64,000 bases of DNA from Symbiodinium natans (GCA_905221605.1 CAJNDS010000125.1:672696-736695); one strand, 5' to 3'. Numbered from the stretch's first letter, positions 41,861-53,049 are shown. The notes: generated by a model from the sequence alone, not told the origin. Program-made: numbers and translations.

Positions 41861-42416
41861 GTACAAGGCCTCACCGTGCACGGGGGGCCTTCTGAGGCCT
41901 GCTGGTGAAGGCAACAGTAGTTTTGCCAGATTTTCTGCACGAACTAGAATTGTGTGGTATTTCAACCCAATGGAGCTGAAACCATACTATCCTTAACTTT
42001 GTGAACTTCCTCGAACTTCCTCAACTTCCTGAACTTCCTGAACTCCCTAAACCCTGGTTCTCCCTGAACCCTGAACTCCCGCAAGTCCCTCAAGCCCCTC
42101 TGAAGGTTAGGGCTCATTTAGGGTTTAGGGTTTAGGGTTTAGGGTTTAGGGTTTAGGGTTTAGGGTTTAGGGTTTCTGAACCCTGAACTCCAGCCAACAT
42201 GTCAAACCAAACCACCGCGGTGCCCTTGGAGCCATTTTTTAAGTCTAGGGTTGAGGGTTTAGGTCTAGGGCTTAGGGTTTCTGACCTGCCTCTTTCTTCC
42301 CTCTCACTTTAGGGAAAGATTTCCAATTCAAACCCAAAAGAATTCAGACCCTTTAGGTTTTGAAGCCCTAAACCCGAAACCCTAAACCCTAAACCCTAAA
42401 CCCCAATGTGGCGCAG
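41861..42416. other. Stretch without a confident gene
   Basis: Unique sequence, then CTTCCTGAACTTCC repeats near 42005-42045, and a G-strand block at 42120-42175. Confidence 0.4.
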
Positions 42417-42560
42417 GACTTCGTGCGCGAGCCCCACTGGGGTCCGCACTCCCCAGCGTTTCAGCCGCCGAAGCTGGATGTGGACCACAGGCCCCATTTT
42501 AGGGTTTAGGGTTTAGGGTTTAGGGCTTAGGATGTGGACCACACGCCCCCCCATTTGTGG
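42417..42560 (+). CDS. Candidate exon pair around a 54-nt telomeric intron
   Basis: 42417-42476 reads DFVREPHWGPHSPAFQPPKL and 42531-42560 reads DVDHTPPHLW, ending at a GT donor. The sequence GATGTGGACCACA is present at both 42477 and 42531, and the bases between are telomeric units. Splicing CTG|GAT to TTAG|GAT is phase 0. Confidence 0.45.
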
Positions 42561-42817
42561 GTTCAGGGCTTAGGGTTTTGAATATTAGGGTTCAGGCTTT
42601 AGGGTTTAGGGTTTAGGGTTTAGGGTTTTAGGGTTTAGGGTTTAGGGTTTAGGGTTTAGGGTTTAGGGTTTAGGGTTCACACTTGCAGTTTACAATCGGC
42701 CCCAGCTCTCGCCTTTTTTTTCAGATTTTGAACAATCGGGCCTTGGGCCCCCGGTGTTTTTCAGATCTTGAGCAATCGGGGTTCCGGTGTTTTCGGGCCC
42801 CCCGTTCTTTAGGGGAC

Positions 42818-42950
42818 TACAGGGTGGGGCCCCCTTACTATACTAACTGTAGTTAAGGGACTTATAACCTATAATTTAGGGTCCTTATGACCCAATTTAG
42901 GGCCCTTATAACTTATAACTCTACTTATAACTAGGGGGCCCCACCCTGTA
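42818..42950 (-). mobile_element. MITE family P1, copy 3
   Basis: 133 bp with a local duplication of CTTATAA in the core. TA flanks both ends. Confidence 0.85.
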
Positions 42951-43558
42951 GCACAGCGTTTTTTTTCAAATGGTAAGGTGTTGTTGTTGCGTGCGTCCCT
43001 AGGAGCTCATGGCTTGAGTGAACTTTCTATTTCTCCGTGTTGTAGGATTCTTTGGGCGGGTGGGTATGTTTCCAACGCTTGACATGCTACTGCTTGGACT
43101 TGAGATTCTGAAACGTAAGCCCTAAGCCCTAAACCCTCACCCTAAACCCTAAACCCTAGATCCTGCACCCTAATCCCTAAACCCTGAACCCTTCAACCTA
43201 AACCCTGCCGCAGGCTTGCCGTAGAAGCATGCCTGCCAGCCGCAGCCGCGGGTCTCGCTCCTGTGAGGCGCATGAGGGATCTCCTTGCGAGTGGGGGTTG
43301 GGGAGCGAGAGAGAGAGGAGAGAGAGAGAGAGAGAGAGAGTGAGGGAGAGAGTGTGTGCTTAGGGTTTAGGGTTTAGGGTTTAGGATTTAGGGTTTAGGG
43401 TTTAGGGTTTAGGGTTTAGGGTTTAGGGTTTAGGATTTAGGGTTTAGGGTTTAGGGTTTAGTGTTTAGTGTTTAGGGTTTAGGGTTTAGGGGTTGTTTGT
43501 GGATTGCGTAGTACACAAGCGCAGTTTTCCTGCCAGTGGCTGCTTGGGGGTTCATGCC

Positions 43559-43905
43559 TTGGGATGTTCACCCTTATACTCACAGCCCTTAATAGGAATT
43601 ACTCACCCTTATACTAACAGCCCTTAATAGGAATTACTCACCCTTATACTAACAGCCCTTAATGGGAATTACTCACCCTTATACTAACAGCCCTTAAAAT
43701 AGGAATTACTCACCCTTATACTAACAGCCCTTAAAATAGGAATTACTCACCCTTATACTAACAGCCCTTAATAGGAATTACTCACCCTTATACTAACAGC
43801 CCTTACTAGGAATTACTCACCCTTATACTAACAGCCCTTTATAGGAATTTACAGTAGTCCTTTTTCGATTCCCGCTTAAGGACTGCGAGTACAAGAGGAT
43901 GATGT
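43559..43905. mobile_element. Palindromic element family P2, copy 4, with internal tandem expansion
   Basis: TTGGGATGTTCACCCTTATA opens the element. A 35-37 bp unit (GGAATTACTCACCC, TTATACTAACAGCCCTTA) is then repeated about eight times. The right arm GGACTGCGAGTACAAGAGG follows. The repeat unit is the left arm itself, amplified. Confidence 0.6.
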
Positions 43906-44206
43906 GCCCTTATTGGGGATTGTAGAACCTCCCTACTACGTTCCCTGTAGGACTGTTAGTAGAAATTGCCTAAAGCCTAGTTTCGTACTACACTCAAGTC
44001 TCACCCTGAACCCTGAACCCTGAACCCTGAACCCTGAACCCTAAACCCTGAACCCTGAACCCTGAACCCTGAACCCTCAGCATGAACTTTCTGCAATTCA
44101 GCCTTAAACCCTCAAGACGAAAAGCTGTCAACCCTAGACCTTCAAACCCTCATCCCTCAACCTTAGGCCTTCTGTACTAACCCTAAACCCTAAAAGCCCT
44201 AAACCC

Positions 44207-44308
44207 TACAGGGTGGGCCCCCTAGTTATAAGTAGAGTTATAAGGACCCTAAGTTAGGTTATAAGTCCCTTAACTACAGTTAGTATAGTAAGGGGGCCCC
44301 ACCCTGTA
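44207..44308 (+). mobile_element. MITE family P1, copy 4, inside telomeric repeats
   Basis: 102 bp, one core unit shorter. It is flanked by AAGCCCTAAACCC-TA and TA-AACCCTAAAAGCCC. Removing the element and one TA restores a regular CCCTAAACCC run, which is direct evidence of insertion at TA with a 2-bp target duplication. Confidence 0.88.
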
Positions 44309-44758
44309 AACCCTAAAAGCCCTAAACCCTAAACCCTACTGTACGAACCCCAAACCTACACTTTCAGCACACATCCAAGCCTGGCTTGCCACAAGCTTTG
44401 GAGTTTAGGGTTCAGGGTTTAGGGTTCAGGGTTCGGGGTTCAGGCTTCAGGGTTCAGGGTTCAGGAATCTCAGTATGTTGTTTAGGGTTAGGGTTTGGGC
44501 TTCAATTCCCGGCAGCGCACGCTGTTGGGTTTCAGTCTCTAAAGAAAAGGCGAGCCGAACCCTAAACCCTAAACCCTAAAGCACGAAGGGCAAGGAAAAC
44601 CGGCAAAACGACGAAACTCCCAAACCCTAAAACCCTAAAGTATTGAAAGCTACGCTGTTGTGGGTCTTCGAATGGACTGCTGAGGTTCAGGGTTTAGGGT
44701 TTAGGGTTTAGGGATTACGGCCTAGGGTTTAGGGTTTAGGGCTTAGGGTCAGGTGCAG

Positions 44759-44816
44759 CAGCACGCGGCGCGGCCCGCGTCCCTCGGATTTCCTCTGAGG
44801 CCCAGTCGGGGGTGCC
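44759..44816 (+). CDS. Candidate exon
   Basis: GTGCAG|CAGCACGCG to TGCC|GTGAGT, open as QHAARPASLGFPLRPSRGC. The donor is a strong GTGAGT. No family recognised. Confidence 0.35.
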
Positions 44817-44879
44817 GTGAGTCGAAAGCCTAAACCCTAAGCCCTAAAACCCTATAAACCCTAAACCCGTCTTTCTACC

Positions 44880-45230
44880 ATGTTACTAGCTGAAATTCTT
44901 ATTTAGGTTCACCTAACGCTCATGACATTCGTTGGTGGTGGTCGTGCTATTCATCGACGTGCTCGTCGTCGGGTTCTTGCTTTCCTACTTTGGATTTTGG
45001 CACTGTTTGCTTTGGACTTTCCGTTTTTTGGTGCTTGGTACTTGTCTTGTACTTGGTTTGCACTTGTCTTGTACTTGTCTTGTACTTGTTTTGTACTTGT
45101 CTTGTACATGTTGTGTAACTGTTTTGTACCTTTTTTGTACTTGCTTCGTACTTTTTTTGTACTTGGCAGAACTGAGCACGGATTTTGCGGGTTGGGGGCC
45201 CCAGGTTTGGCAGGCTGAGCGGCGGAATCA
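44880..45230 (+). repeat. Unique piece with a (TTGTCTTGTAC) array
   Basis: About ten 10-11 bp units of CTTGTACTTGT at 45035-45170. The Cys/Leu-rich frames (CTCLVLVLYL) and their reverse (KYKTSTRQVQ) are products of the repeat. Confidence 0.7.
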
Positions 45231-45451
45231 TGGGTTCTCCTACTACGCCCTTCCTATACTACCCCCCCCTCCCCCCCTCCCCTCCCCCCCCCAAAAAAAA
45301 GAAAAGAATATACTACCCCCTACTACGCCCCTCCGCCAAAAAAAGAAAAGAAAGAAACCCCTCCACATTTAAGGGCATTTTGGGGCTAAGTAAGCTTCAT
45401 TTAGGCTATTCAGGGGGGGAACCTAGGGGGGTAGCAAAGAGCCGGGGACCC
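45231..45451. mobile_element. Palindromic element family P4, copy 2
   Basis: GGGTTCTCCTACTACGCC and CCTATACTACCCCCCC at the left, GAACCTAGGGGGGTAGC at the right. The left arm is partly repeated with A-rich inserts. Confidence 0.5.
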
Positions 45452-45569
45452 GAAACCCGAAACCCTAAACACTAAACCCTAAACCCTAAACCCCTGACAG
45501 ACAGTGTTTAGGGGCCGTGCTGTCCTGGGTGGCGGTTGAGGGTGTGAGCATTGGGAGGGGAGGGAGGTT

Positions 45570-45800
45570 GAACCCTAAACCCTAAACCCTAAACCCTAAA
45601 CCCTAAACCCTAAACCCTAAACCCTAAACCCTAAACCCTAAACCCTAAACCCTAAACCCTAAACCCTAAACCCTAAACCCTAAACCCTAAACCCTAAACC
45701 CTAAACCCTAAACCCTAAACCCTAAACCCTAAACCCTAAACCCTAAACCCTAAACCCTAAACCCTAAACCCTAAACCCTAAACCCTAAACCCTAAACCCT
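45570..45800 (-). repeat. Longest uninterrupted telomeric block, C-strand
   Basis: About 33 perfect CCCTAAA units over 230 bp. Confidence 0.97.
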
Positions 45801-45816
45801 TCACGATGCCCGCGAG

Positions 45817-45885
45817 GCGACATCCAAAGTGATGCCGGTTAATGTACCCCGGCGCTGCGAGAGAGGCAGCGGAGGGATTGCGCAG
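45817..45885 (+). CDS. Candidate exon
   Basis: GCGAG|GCGACATCC is open as ATSKVMPVNVPRRCERGSG, ending near GCGCAGAT|GTAGAG. It sits between the longest telomeric block and another one. Confidence 0.35.
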
Positions 45886-46051
45886 ATGTAGAGTTTAGGG
45901 TTTAGGGTTTAGGGTTTAGGGTTTAGGGTTTAGGGTTTAGTGCAATGCAGCTCCTCCAGCTACATAGCTCCTGCATCCCTCACGACTTTAGGGGCCCATG
46001 CTTCCTAGCCCTAAACCCTAAACCCTAAACCCTAAACCCTAAACCCTAAAC

Positions 46052-46130
46052 CCATAGAGTATATTCTTGAGCCATCACCATGGAGCCTTGGGGATACAAG
46101 CCCTACATTGATATTCTTGAGCCATCAACA
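46052..46130 (+). repeat. Direct duplication
   Basis: ATATTCTTGAGCCATCA-CATGGAGC at about 46062 and again at about 46110. Confidence 0.75.
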
Positions 46131-46291
46131 TGGAGCTGTGCATTTTAGGTTTAGGGCATCGGCACGGGTTTGGGGTGACATCAAAGCTGCGTTTAGGGTT
46201 TAGGGTTAAGGGCTAAGGGCTCAGGGTTTAGGATCCCTAGACCCTAAACTCCCTAAACCCTAAACCCTACCCCTAAACCCCCTACACACAG

Positions 46292-47830
46292 GATCTCGGG
46301 CCCCAGCCCATTTTCCAGCGAAAACGCGTAGCCTCGCATGAGTTCGGATGGCGGCGCCGGAAGAACAAAAGGGACGAAGGCTCTGCAGTTGGAAGTTTAG
46401 GGTTTAGGGTTTAGGGTTTGGGTTTAGGGTTTAGGGAACTCTGCAACCCTTACACCTCAACCCCTAAAGCCCTAAAGCCGAAACCCCGAAAACCTTCAAC
46501 GCCCAAGCCCTGAACCCGAAACCCCCAACCCCTAAAGCCCTAAAGCCCTAAAGCCAAAACCCCCAAACCCTGAACCTCTAGAACCCCCCTGAACCCTAAA
46601 CTTAAGCCCTCAACCACCCTGAACCCGCAACCCTGAACTCTCAACCCTAAACCTTCTCTGACCGGCTATTCCTTGTCCAGGGTTCTGAGTGATAGAAACT
46701 GGATTATGACTCGCCTGGTCCCCATTTTTGGGATGAAGAGGACTAGCAAGCCCCAGGTCCGAAAGACCCCGAAACCCCACACGCTAAACCTTAAAACTTG
46801 AACCCTAACCCCTATACCTCTATACCCCTAAACCCCTATACCCCTATACCCCTAAACCCCTAAACCCTAAACCCTAAACCCTAAGCCCTAAACCCTAAAC
46901 CCTAAACCCTAAACCCTAAACTAACCCCTATACCCCTATACCCCTTTAAAAGTAAGGACGCAGACCGTCTTTTCCATCATCGTGAGCTGGCTCCTGGTCG
47001 GCGCCGTGATGCAGGTGAGAGATGCTTCGGGGGGTTTAGGGTTGAGGGTTGAGGGTTTAGGGTTTATTGCAGGGTTTAGGGTTTAGGGTTTAGGGTTTAG
47101 GGTCCCAGAGCAAGGCCTTATTCCCTTTCTTTTAGGGTTCGGGTTCGCTCCGAATCCTCTTTGAAATCCAAAAAGGGCACCCTTAATAGTTCCTAGGCTA
47201 CTCCTGAGTCTAGTTTTAGGGTTTAGGGTTTAGGGTTTAGGGTTTAGGGTTTAGGGTTTAGGGTTTAGGGTTTAGGGTTTAGGGTTTAGGGTTTAGGGAG
47301 GGCTTAGGCTCAAAAGAGGGCTTAGGGTCAAAACAGGGTTCAGCATCAACAGGTTTTAGGGTTTAGGGAACCACGTTGCGGCGTGGCCCTGTAGAAACAG
47401 CTAGTTCAGATTCGGGGCCTCAGGGTTCGACGTTACATGCCTCAAGACCATGTGCCCCAAACCCTACAGTTCAGGGTTTGGGGTTTGGGGTTTAGGGTTT
47501 AGGGTTTAGGGTTTAGGGCTCTTCCAAGGGTAGTTTCATGGGCCCTTCTGGTATTTCGTAGAAAACGAGGGAACTAGGCATTTGTGTGTCCACCTCGTCT
47601 ATAAACTCTATACGGTACCTTATAGTTCCCTCATTCCCTGCTATGACCCAGCAAGACCAAGGCAACCCAGAAACCCGAAACCCCTAACCGGTAACCCCAA
47701 ACCCCCAAACCCCAAACCCCAAACCCCAAACCCCAAACCCCAAACCCTAAACCCTAAACCCTAAACCCCACTTCTGTAGGTGGCTCTGGTCATGGCCATG
47801 GGTCCCAGCAGCGGCAAGAAGGAGGATTGA
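46292..47830 (+). CDS. Exons of a membrane protein C-terminus (possible transporter end)
   Basis: 46292-46394 (DLGPQPIFQRKRVASHEF, then a basic run; GT donor is the first telomeric unit), 46953-47014 (TQTVFSIIVSWLLVGAVMQ, donor GTGAGA) and 47780-47830 (VALVMAMGPSSGKKED, TGA). The last two join in phase 0 and together form one transmembrane helix. TQTVFSI resembles the T--(M/V)FSI start of the last MFSD5 segment, so these two exons could be the end of the transporter gene at 5.5-20.7 kb, or of a second partial copy. Whether 46292-46394 belongs to the same gene is open; its phase allows it. Confidence 0.45.
46795..46950 (-). repeat. C-strand block with CCCCTATA variants
   Basis: CCCCTATA and CCCCTAAA octamers on both sides of regular CCCTAAA. 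Confidence 0.85.
47097..47213 (+). mobile_element. Inverted-repeat element, family P7
   Basis: Shares AAGGCCTTATTCCC near the left end and GGGCACCC plus CCTAGGCTACTCCTGAGTCT at the right end with 7767-7981. It lies in the inferred intron between 47014 and 47780. Confidence 0.5.
47214..47298 (+). repeat. G-strand telomeric block next to a P7 element
   Basis: Twelve or so TTTAGGG units begin right at the end of the P7 element. Confidence 0.9.
47549..47652. mobile_element. Palindromic element family P5, copy 2
   Basis: CTGGTATTTCGTAGAAAACG with AGGGAAC pairs with GTTCCCTCATTCCCTGCTAT. It lies in the inferred intron before the exon at 47780. Confidence 0.5.
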
Positions 47831-48830
47831 GGAAGGCGTCAGCAGATCTCTCCAACCGAAAACCCCGAAACCCTAAGCCCCAAACCCTAAACCCTAGCCC
47901 TAAACCCTAAACCCTAAACCCCGAACCCTGAGACGTCAACCCTATTAACCCGAAACCCTAAACCCCAGAGTATGTAAAACAATGGTACACTCCTTTTTGC
48001 TATATGGGTTTGGTGCTATTCTTTCACATACTTGTGGGTTCTGGTAAACCCTAAAACCCTTGCAGCACTTAGAACCCTGAGATCCCGAAGAGCCCTAACA
48101 ACCCAATTTAGGGTTTAGGGTTTAGGGTTTAGGGTTTAGGGTTTAGGGTTTAGGGTTTAGGTACAAAAAGCCAAAAACTCAAAAGCCCGGAAAAAGACCC
48201 TCAACCCTTGACCCTAAACCCTAAACCAGGAACAAAGCCCGGTCCGGCAAGCCCGAGCCATCAGAACTCCCAGGGGGCACAAGGCCAAACCCCGATCCCA
48301 TTTCCAACCACCTCGAGGTTTAGGGTTTAGGGGTTTAGGGTTTAGGGTTTAGGGTTTAGGGTTTAGGGTTTAGGGTTTAGGGTTTAGGGTTTAGGGTTTA
48401 GGGTTTAGAATGCAACCCCTATTGAGGCCTCAATCCTATAGACCCTATCATCCCTAGACCCAAAAGTCCGAGACCCTAAGCCCCAAGCCCTTTAACCCTG
48501 AACCCTTTTGAATCCTGAACGCTGAACCCCTGTGAATCCTAAACCCTGAGCCTGAACCCTAAACCTCAAACCCTAAACTCTAAACCCTTTCAACCCTTCA
48601 ACCCTTCAACCCTTCAACCCTTCAACCCTTCAACCCTTCAACCCTTCAACCCAGCTCAGAAAGCGTCCAACTGGTGCGGAGGGCTCCGCCCCCAGGGCTC
48701 TGTCCGTAAATATCGGCCACGGCTCGCTAGGCTTCTTAGGGTTTGGGGTAGGATTTAGGTTTTAGGGTTTACGGTTTAGGCTCTTCAACCCTGGACCCTA
48801 AACCCTGAGCCCTAAACTCTGAACCCTAGC
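47831..48830. other. Spacer with telomeric blocks
   Basis: G-strand blocks at 48109-48160 and 48319-48406 and a CCCTTCAA octamer array at 48585-48652. 48660-48735 is open as NWCGGLRPQGSVRKYRP and may be an exon. Confidence 0.4.
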
Positions 48831-51800
48831 AAGCCCTTAGACAAAGCCTTCGAGCGACGAGCTTTGGGGTGCGTCTCGAGCCTCTCCATTCGGTGGGAAG
48901 CGCATGCTCGAGCAAGAAAAAGCCCGGCGATGCTGGTGCGCAGGGTTTAGCGTTTAGGGTCTAACCCCAAACCCTAAACCCAAAACCCTAAACCTTAAAC
49001 CCTCCTAAACCCTAAACCCTAACCCTAGAACACCAGAAACCGTGATGCTATACGTAAAGAGCGGAAAGGGACGTGCTGAGTAACAAATCTTCCTCTTGGT
49101 GAGGACTTAAAACTCATTGAGGGCGCCACGTACATTTTGTTGTGCATACTCGGCCCTTGAACTACTCTTTGCTTCAGAACCACCCCAAAAAATTAGATTA
49201 TTCCTTCATTATTCGTACAATAAAGGGATTTTTGGGGGGAGGGGGGGTTCTTATTGTTTAGGTATTGCGCGCTTCTTAGCTTTTGCGCATGTGTTGCCGC
49301 GATCACGTTTAAAGCTCCCGGACTTCATCCTCTGAAAAAGGACGTTAGCTAGGGATCTTGGCGGAAGTCGGGGAATCAAGGGTGCGCATCTGAGCTTTCG
49401 GGCATGTATTGCCTCGATCGCGTTTGAGACTCCCGGGTTCCGATTTCTGAAAACTAAGGCAGCTATGGATCTTGTGGGATGGCACATTTTATACCCTAAA
49501 CCCTAAACCCTAAACCCGAAGCCGTAAGCCCTAAGCCCTAAATCGATCCTTGGCCTAGTTTGGCATCTATCAATTCATCCTCATCTTTGGCCCGAAGTTA
49601 GAGACTCTGGCAGGCGAGGTGCGCAGGCGCTTAGTTTAGAGGTTTAGGGTTTTGGATTTAGGGTTCAGGGTTTAGGGTTGAGGGCCAACCATGAGGATCC
49701 TCATTTCAGGTACCCCTAAGCCGACTTCTTAAAAGCACTGAATCCCTCAAACCCTTAAGCCTTTGAACCTGAACCGTAAACCCGAAACCCTAAACCTAAC
49801 CCTAAACCCTAAACCCTAAACCCTAAACCCTAAACCCCCCCCTCCCCCCCCTCGTGTGTCTGTGGCCCTTGCAATGTGGTGTTGGAGAGCGACGCTTGCT
49901 TTCCTGGCAGGGGCTCTTGGGGACCAGGAGAGGTTCGCACAGGTCCCCCCAAACCCCAAACCCCAAACCCCAAACCCCAGACCCCAGACCCCAGACCCCA
50001 GACCCCAGACCCCAGACCCTAGACCCTAGACCCTAAATGCCAAACCCGAAGCCTTCACTTGGGTGTGCAGAGCTGTTTCAGCTCTTTACAGAGCCAAAAG
50101 GCTTTGAACGCAGTTTTGGTTGGGTCTTAATCCCTAAACCCTAAACGCTAAACCCTAAACCCTAAACCCTAAACGAGTGCCTACAGGGGCTTCTAGGGTC
50201 TGATAGGGCGTTGCGTGGCGGGATTTGGGTGTTTTGAAATTAGGGGTACCTTATCGGGGTCCTTATTGTAAGGGAATCTTACTATTTGGGGGGGGTGAAT
50301 ATTAGGGGTCCCTTGTTTCGGAAACCCCCATGTGTTCCAGGCGGGTTTTGCGACAGGCCTCTCGTTTCGTATGTTTTTTTAAAGGCCTTATTGGGGCTTT
50401 GAAGGTTTTTTTTTGGGACTTTATTTACGTAATTGGCCCTCCGAGGAACTTTAAGATTTATGGGTTTCCTGCATTGTGTGGGTATTTGGAGAACTCGGTG
50501 TTTTTTTTGTTCGGAAGCATTCGGGGATGAGGATTTTAGGGTTTAGGCCTAGGCTGCAAGGCATATTGAAACAAGGCTTGTATTACTGTTCTTGGTGGGT
50601 GTATATAGGGTCCTGAGGAATATTCGTGGGTGTATATGCTTGGTGTCCTTTTGGGATACAAGAAATATGAACTCTTCATATAACCCTTTACATCACTCCT
50701 GCCTTTTGGGATACAAGAAATATTAGCCCTCCTTCATAGAACCCTTTCCTAAACCCTACACTCCTACACCCCAAACCCTAAATCCTAAACCCTTCACAGG
50801 ACCCTTCACAGAACTGATCAGGAGTCCTGTCTGCTGCAGCGCTCTTACCCACAACGTCAGCATCTCGAGCTGGATCGCTGCCCGTCCTCCAGCGCAGGGT
50901 GGCTCGGTGTAGGGTCGTCGGGTTTAGGGTTGCTGTAAACTATAATCCTAGGGTTTAGGGTTTAGTGTTTAGGGTTTCAATAGCCGAAACCCCAAACCCT
51001 GAACCCTAAACCCCAAACCCCGAACCCTAAACCCCAAACCCTGAACCCTGAACCCCAAACCCCAACCCAAACCCCAAACCCTGAACCAACCCAAGGTGGA
51101 CTGAGCTCCGTGTGGCCCCCTCGTTCCAGAGGGATTCGACACTAGGCTGTTCAGCTAAACCCTAAACCCTAAACCCTAAACCCTAAACCCTAAACCCTAA
51201 ACCCTAAACCCTAAACCCTAAACCCTAAACCCTAAACCCTAAACCCTCTGCTCGTTCAGGCCTTTTGACATTTTTCGGTTTCAAGGTTCCTTCCGCACTT
51301 TTGGCCTCTGAAAGTTCCTAAGCCCTATAAGCCCAAGCCCTAAACCCTAGTAGACTCGCACCCTAAACCCTAAACCCTGAACCCTAAACCCTAAACCCTA
51401 ATCCCTAAACCCTAAACCCTAAACCCTAAACCCTAAACCCTAAACCCTAAACCCTAAACGTAAACCCTGAACAAAGCAAGGGGTTTGCATGCTGCGGATG
51501 CCTCAGAGAACTTCGCAATGCTTTCCTGGAGCGCATTGGGCCGACCGAATGACTACACCAACAGTTCCTCTTCGTTGACCTGTACCGTACGGCTTAGGGG
51601 TTTGGGGAGTTAGGACTTAGGTTTCAATGTTTGGGGGAACTGCAACCTTAGTAAGGTTACATCCTTCGCTTTTTCTGGGAGCTATGAAGCGTTTCTTGAT
51701 TGATTAGGATTCGGGTTTAGGGTTCAAGGTTTCGTAAATTCTTATCCAGGGCACCCTAAAGCCGAAACCCTAAGCCCTAAACCCTAAACCCTAAACCCTA

Positions 51801-52548
51801 AACCCTAAACCCTAAACCCTAAACCCTAAACCCTAAACCCTAAACCCTAAACCCTACACCCTACACCCTACACCCTAAACCCTAAACCCTAAACCCTAAA
51901 CCCTAAACCCTAAACCGTAACCGAGATGCAGCCAAGGTTCCTCTGTGTTGATTTATGCGAAAACCAGCGCTGGCTGGAGTGTGGATGCCAACTTGACTCA
52001 GATGGCGGAAGCGCAGAACATGTTGCTGGACACCGGGTTTAGGGTTTAGGGTGTAGGGTTTCGGGGTTAAGGTTTAATTAGGGTTTAGGGGGGTCCTAAA
52101 CCCTAGGCCCCTAAGCCCCAAGCTCAACCCAAAACCTAAAACCTGGGTATGTTGTGCAATCTTTGCCCCCTTAAAGGATCGTCGGGTTCCACCCCATACC
52201 ATGTGCGCCGAAACAATGAGGTTTTATTGGAGGAGGGCTTATGTTGAGGTTTGAAGGGTTGAGGGTTTCGGGTTTAGGGTTTAGAGATTGGTTTTGGGTT
52301 TGAGGTTCAGAACCCTAAACCCTAAACCCTAGTGAGGTCAGTGAGGTCTGTGCCTTTAACATTTGAGTCAGTTTATGGGTACGGTGTCCTTCGGGGATAA
52401 AACCCTGAACCCTGAACCCTGAACCTATGCGTCCAGGCTCCGACCCTTCAACGCGACTCACCGGTATTTCGGGCTGGAATCTGCCTTCAGCCACACTGGC
52501 TTGGCAGTGACTTTCGGTCCCTTGGAGAGTACTCTACTCAGACGCTAA
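48830..52548 (+). CDS. Unknown protein, multi-exon
   Basis: Proposed exons: 48830-48944 (PLDKAFERRALGCVSSLSI, RWEAHARARK), 49559-49626 (FGIYQFILIFGPKLETLAG), 50840-~50906 (ALTHNVSISSWIAARPP), 51937-52036 (SSVLIYAKTSAGWSVDANL, AEAQNMLLDT) and 52437-52548 (LRPFNATHRYFGLESAFSH, VTFGPLESTLLRR, TAA). Phase agrees for 48944 to 49559, 49626 to 50840 and 52036 to 52437. An exon before 51937 is missing. Donors at 48945 and 52037 are GTTTAG, inside telomeric units. The family is not recognised. Confidence 0.5.
49950..50037 (-). repeat. CCCCAAA to CCCCAGA variant array
   Basis: CCCCAAA units change to about seven CCCCAGA and then CCCTAGA units, a visible gradient of variants. Confidence 0.9.
50226..50333. 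mobile_element. Palindromic element family P3, copy 6
   Basis: GAAATTAGGGGTACC at the left, TTTCGGAAACCCCCATG at the right, core GGGAATCTTACTATTTGGG (reverse orientation of the others). Confidence 0.6.
51156..51247 (-). repeat. C-strand telomeric block
   Basis: About thirteen CCCTAAA units. Confidence 0.95.
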
Positions 52549-52960
52549 ACTTAGCCCTAAACGGAAAAACCCTAAACCCAAAACCCTCCCTGCGGGTTCA
52601 CTTCCCACGTGGATTTTCGGAAGGTAAATGTTAATAAATACGAGGTTTTGGTTAAGGAGCCCTTGTATGTTACTTGGGAGGACATACGTTTTGTTGTGTT
52701 ACCCTTGTCTGCACACTGTGCTTCTCCGTAGGCTGATTCGCACGCACTGGTCTTGTGACGCGGCTTGTTAGCTACTTCTATGAATTCCGAAAACAATGCG
52801 AATAAAATGTAATCCAAGAAGCGAAAAAAAGCCAACTACTCAACATATGCCAAAACAATGACAAAAAATAGACCTTTAACAAGCAACAAAAATGACTCTA
52901 AAAAAGCAAGAAAATGTTTGCTTTTTTCGTTGTTTGTGGCTGCTGGGGTCGCTTATTGGC

Positions 52961-53049
52961 CGCTTTTTGGGTCGCTTTATTTTCGCAGTTCTTCGCTTTT
53001 TTCCTAGGAAAACAGCGAAAAAAGCGAATACAAAGCGACCCAAAAAGCG
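52961..53049. repeat. Long perfect-stem palindrome
   Basis: CGCTTTTTGGGTCGCTTT pairs with AAAGCGACCCAAAAAGCG (18 bp), with a second inner stem CGCTTTTTTC/GAAAAAAGCG and the centre TTCCTAGGAA. Confidence 0.85.

Larger units (their letters stand above)
42561..44758. other. Stretch of telomeric blocks and elements; two exon hints
   Basis: Holds MITE copies 3 and 4, the P2 array, a GA microsatellite (43305-43345), G-strand blocks 43361-43492 and CCCTGAA variants 44005-44080. 43214-43310 is open as ACRRSMPASRSRGSRSCEAH after GCAG. Confidence 0.45.

Noticed and set aside
44922-45372. Cys/Leu-rich membrane-like protein
   Set aside because: Hydrophobicity comes from the CTTGTACTTGT repeat; the reverse frame is equally open.
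46054-46075. CTTGAGCCA as an inverted spliced-leader fragment
   Set aside because: Nine bases only; the sequence is part of a local direct duplication.
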